Source: Yamagishiella unicocca (Eukaryota; Chlorophyta; Chlorophyceae; Chlamydomonadales; Volvocaceae). From it: DNA of 64,000 nucleotides. Positions 61,801 through 64,000 of the stretch are shown in pieces. Below the pieces are notes generated by a model. That model did not search any database and was not told the DNA's origin. It saw nothing but the letters and a program-made list of their open reading frames with translations. The stretch's first letter is position 1; every line of letters starts with the position of its first letter. The stretch is taken from the NCBI GenBank assembly GCA_003116995.1, contig BDSL01000148.1, positions 121,732 through 185,731 on the forward strand, written 5' to 3'. A program made the translations under genes and the position numbers.

Positions 61801-63271
61801 GGTGTTGATGGAGTCTCAGTCTTGCCCCTGTTTCGTGCAGGCCGGTGGAACCATGGCGTCCAGCAAAATCGGCACAGGCCCGCACATCGGGGTGGACGTG
61901 GCGGCAACAGCAACGACGCCCGACGAGGTAAGGATGTGCAGCGGGATGAAAAGGAGCAGCGGGATGGGTTTGCGTATGTGGCGCTGTGTCCGGATTATGC
62001 ATAGCTGTAGCCCCGCCTGGCCCGGGTGTTGATGGAGTCTCAGTCTTGCCCCTGTTTCGTGCAGGCCGGTGGAACCATGGCGTCCAGCAAAATCGGCACA
62101 GGCCCGCACATCGGGGTGGACGTGGCGGCAACAGCAACGACGCCCGACGAGGTAAGGATGTGCAGCGGGATGAAAAGGAGCAGCGGGATGGGTTTGCGTA
62201 TGTGGCGCTGTGTCCGGATTATGCATAGCTGTAGCCCCGCCTGGCCCGGGTGTTGATGGAGTCTCAGTCTTGCCCCTGTTTCGTGCAGGCCGGTGGAACC
62301 ATGGCGTCCAGCAAAATCGGCACAGGCCCGCACATCGGGGTGGACGTGGCGGCAACAGCAACGACGCCCGACGAGGTAAGGATGTGCAGCGGGATGAAAA
62401 GGAGCAGCGGGATGGGTTTGCGTATGTGGCGCTGTGTCCGGATTATGCATAGCTGTAGCCCCGCCTGGCCCGGGTGTTGATGGAGTCTCAGTCTTGCCCC
62501 TGTTTCGTGCAGGCCGGTGGAACCATGGCGTCCAGCAAAATCGGCACAGGCCCGCACATCGGGGTGGACGTGGCGGCAACAGCAACGACGCCCGACGAGG
62601 TAAGGATGTGCAGCGGGATGAAAAGGAGCAGCGGGATGGGTTTGCGTATGTGGCGCTGTGTCCGGATTATGCATAGCTGTAGCCCCGCCTGGCCCGGGTG
62701 TTGATGGAGTCTCAGTCTTGCCCCTGTTTCGTGCAGGCCGGTGGAACCATGGCGTCCAGCAAAATCGGCACAGGCCCGCACATCGGGGTGGACGTGGCGG
62801 CAACAGCAACGACGCCCGACGAGGTAAGGATGTGCAGCGGGATGAAAAGGAGCAGCGGGATGGGTTTGCGTATGTGGCGCTGTGTCCGGATTATGCATAG
62901 CTGTAGCCCCGCCTGGCCCGGGTGTTGATGGAGTCTCAGTCTTGCCCCTGTTTCGTGCAGGCCGGTGGAACCATGGCGTCCAGCAAAATCGGCACAGGCC
63001 CGCACATCGGGGTGGACGTGGCGGCAACAGCAACGACGCCCGACGAGGTAAGGATGTGCAGCGGGATGAAAAGGAGCAGCGGGATGGGTTTGCGTATGTG
63101 GCGCTGTGTCCGGATTATGCATAGCTGTAGCCCCGCCTGGCCCGGGTGTTGATGGAGTCTCAGTCTTGCCCCTGTTTCGTGCAGGCCGGTGGAACCATGG
63201 CGTCCAGCAAAATCGGCACAGGCCCGCACATCGGGGTGGACGTGGCGGCAACAGCAACGACGCCCGACGAG
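58861..63271 (+). CDS. Unrecognised gene with eight tandem identical exons
   Basis: Exons: 58861-59117, 59179-59435, 59502-59744, 59817-59957, 61481-61546, then eight 87-base exons starting at 61617 and every 224 bases to 63185-63271. Joins from 59179 on are in frame, and from 59435 all junctions are phase 0, so any exon can be skipped or repeated without frameshift. The ATG at 59181 is internal: the previous exon joins in phase just before it, so the true start is upstream and unresolved, as is the 3' end. The protein has a heptad-like segment (NASLEVERMRLKLNDAKATL), a globular part (LHEGGKRHVELELRMNN, GNLGDFFWPKKPWLKKL), a Ser/Thr/Pro-rich linker, and a 29-residue module MASSKIGTGPHIGVDVAATA repeated eight times. 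I do not recognise the family. Confidence 0.62.
59035..59074. other. Perfect 17-bp inverted repeat in an exon
   Basis: TGCTCGTCCAGGACTAC (59,035-59,051), a 6-base loop, and its exact complement (59,058-59,074). It lies inside the exon 58861-59117 and would form a strong RNA or DNA hairpin. Confidence 0.9.
59958..61480 (+). other. Long G-rich intron with repeats
   Basis: Large intron in an otherwise short-intron gene. At about 60,050-60,130 it carries the GAGATGCATGCGGGAG-type repeat shared with the helicase intron. From about 60,550 to 61,370 it is strongly G-rich with irregular GGCTGGGTGCTGCGGCT-like repeats (61,260-61,350). No inserted gene is recognised. Confidence 0.55.
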
Positions 63272-63304
63272 GTAAGGATGTGCAGCGGGATGAAAAGGAG
63301 CAGC
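61567..63304 (+). repeat. 224-base tandem repeat, 7.8 units, each containing one complete exon
   Basis: Unit: 3' part of an intron ending TTTCGTGCAG, an 87-base exon (GCCGGTGG ... GACGAG), a GTAAGG donor, and the 5' part of the next intron, 137 intronic bases in all. By eye the units are identical except for three bases in the leftmost one (ACCTAGCCC versus GCCTGGCCC area). The array ends abruptly at 63,304. Confidence 0.96.
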
Positions 63305-63659
63305 AGGCATCCGCACAGAACGGTCCTTGCTCTCTTGCGCCATTGAGCAGATGGGGCTGGCGCAGCGCAGCGCAGCTGGCTGGGTTTGCGGATGAGGCGG
63401 GCTGTATTTGATCAGCGGGGGGGGGGCGGGGCGTAAAGGCTTCAGCGGCGCAGAAGGTCGCGGTGGCCCTGTGCTTCACTACGTTGTGGCCAACCGTAGT
63501 GGAGAACGGTTTTTCTCCCGTTCTGATTGGGACAGGGCAGGCTTCGTATTCAACTCCTGCGACCCCCTGCAACTCGGCCGTTGCCTCCACCTTCCTAGGC
63601 ACTCCATGCTGCACCAACCCAGTGATGCTATGCTCCCTCCCAACCTGACATGAACCCGT
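63305..63659. other. Flank between exon array and minisatellite
   Basis: Contains a poly-G run at 63,417-63,427 and frames without recognisable features. It may hold the next exons of the repeated-exon gene. Confidence 0.4.
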
Positions 63660-64000
63660 GCAAGGCCGGGACAGCAGCTGACACGGACGCGGCGGCGGCT
63701 TCGGTCGGTACAAAGCAGCTGACACGGACGCGGGCGGCGGCTTCGGCCAGGACAGCAGCTGATGCGGACGCAGCGGCGGCTTCGGCCGGGACAGCAGCTG
63801 ACACGGACGCGGAGCGGCGGGCTTCGGCCGGGGACAGCAGCTGACACGGACGCAGGGGCGGCGGGCTCGGCGGGGGACAGAGGCGGTGCGGACGGGAGCG
63901 GCGGCTTCGGCCAGGACAGCAGCTGAAATTCGCCGGACAGCATGCGGACGCGCCTTCGGCCAGGACAGCAGCTTGCAGCGGACGCAGCGGCGGCTTCGGC
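63660..64000 (+). repeat. 39-base minisatellite, coding-compatible
   Basis: Repeats of GGCCGGGACAGCAGCTGACA followed by CGGACGCGGCGGCGGCTTC, with indels in some copies, running off the right edge. The 39-base period is 13 codons (AGTAADTDAAAAS-like), so full-length copies keep frame, but several copies carry 1-2 base insertions that break it. Confidence 0.85.

Noticed and set aside
61567..63304. Possible CRISPR-like array
   Set aside because: Units are contiguous apparently identical 224-base repeats without variable spacers, in a eukaryotic context.
62712..63725. 337-codon minus frame and a ladder of 181-codon frames across the 224-base array
   Set aside because: They are opposite the splice-bounded exons and arise because the unit happens to be stop-poor on that strand.

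Overview
The window is nuclear DNA of a green alga, most likely a volvocine/chlamydomonadalean species. The evidence is dense short introns with GTGAGT/GTAAGT donors and GCAG acceptors, GC-rich exons, a plant-type LIL3 gene, TGTAA motifs shortly downstream of several stop codons, and low-complexity Gly/Ala/Pro/Gln-rich tails. Exons were joined by hand using splice borders, phase and family conservation. Most joins listed keep phase exactly; the species is inferred.

Positions 1-40,300 are gene-dense. In order: a DEAD-box RNA helicase of the DDX59/RH41 type (minus, running off the left edge); the PP2A catalytic subunit (plus); a large protein of an unrecognised family with a low-complexity tail (plus); an oxysterol-binding-protein-related protein (plus); eIF4A-III, the exon-junction-complex helicase (minus); LIL3, a light-harvesting-like protein of the chlorophyll pathway (plus, divergent from eIF4A-III); class 2 dihydroorotate dehydrogenase (plus, 10 exons); and an EIPR1/TSSC1-like WD40 protein (minus). 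They are housekeeping genes with no visible operon-like or pathway relation.

Positions about 33.2-35 kb and 40.3-55.9 kb are repeat-rich. The centrepiece is a 5.7-kb retroelement at 40,929-46,628. Its terminal repeats are split (A ... B-A-B), its ends are TG...CA, and it is flanked by CATC on both sides. It encodes a Gag-like/integrase-zinc-finger fusion with no reverse transcriptase and, in an overlapping frame, a methyltransferase-like protein. It sits inside the LTR of an older, broken chromodomain Ty3/gypsy element on the minus strand. Around it are copies of a modular interspersed repeat (called R1 here) and, at 49.8-55.5 kb, an array of decaying exon-like units, each with its own acceptor and donor.

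Positions 57-64 kb hold an unrecognised gene built from frame-preserving exons. It includes an array of eight apparently identical 87-base exons in a 224-base tandem repeat (61,567-63,304), which would encode a 29-residue repeat. The window ends in a 39-base coding-compatible minisatellite.
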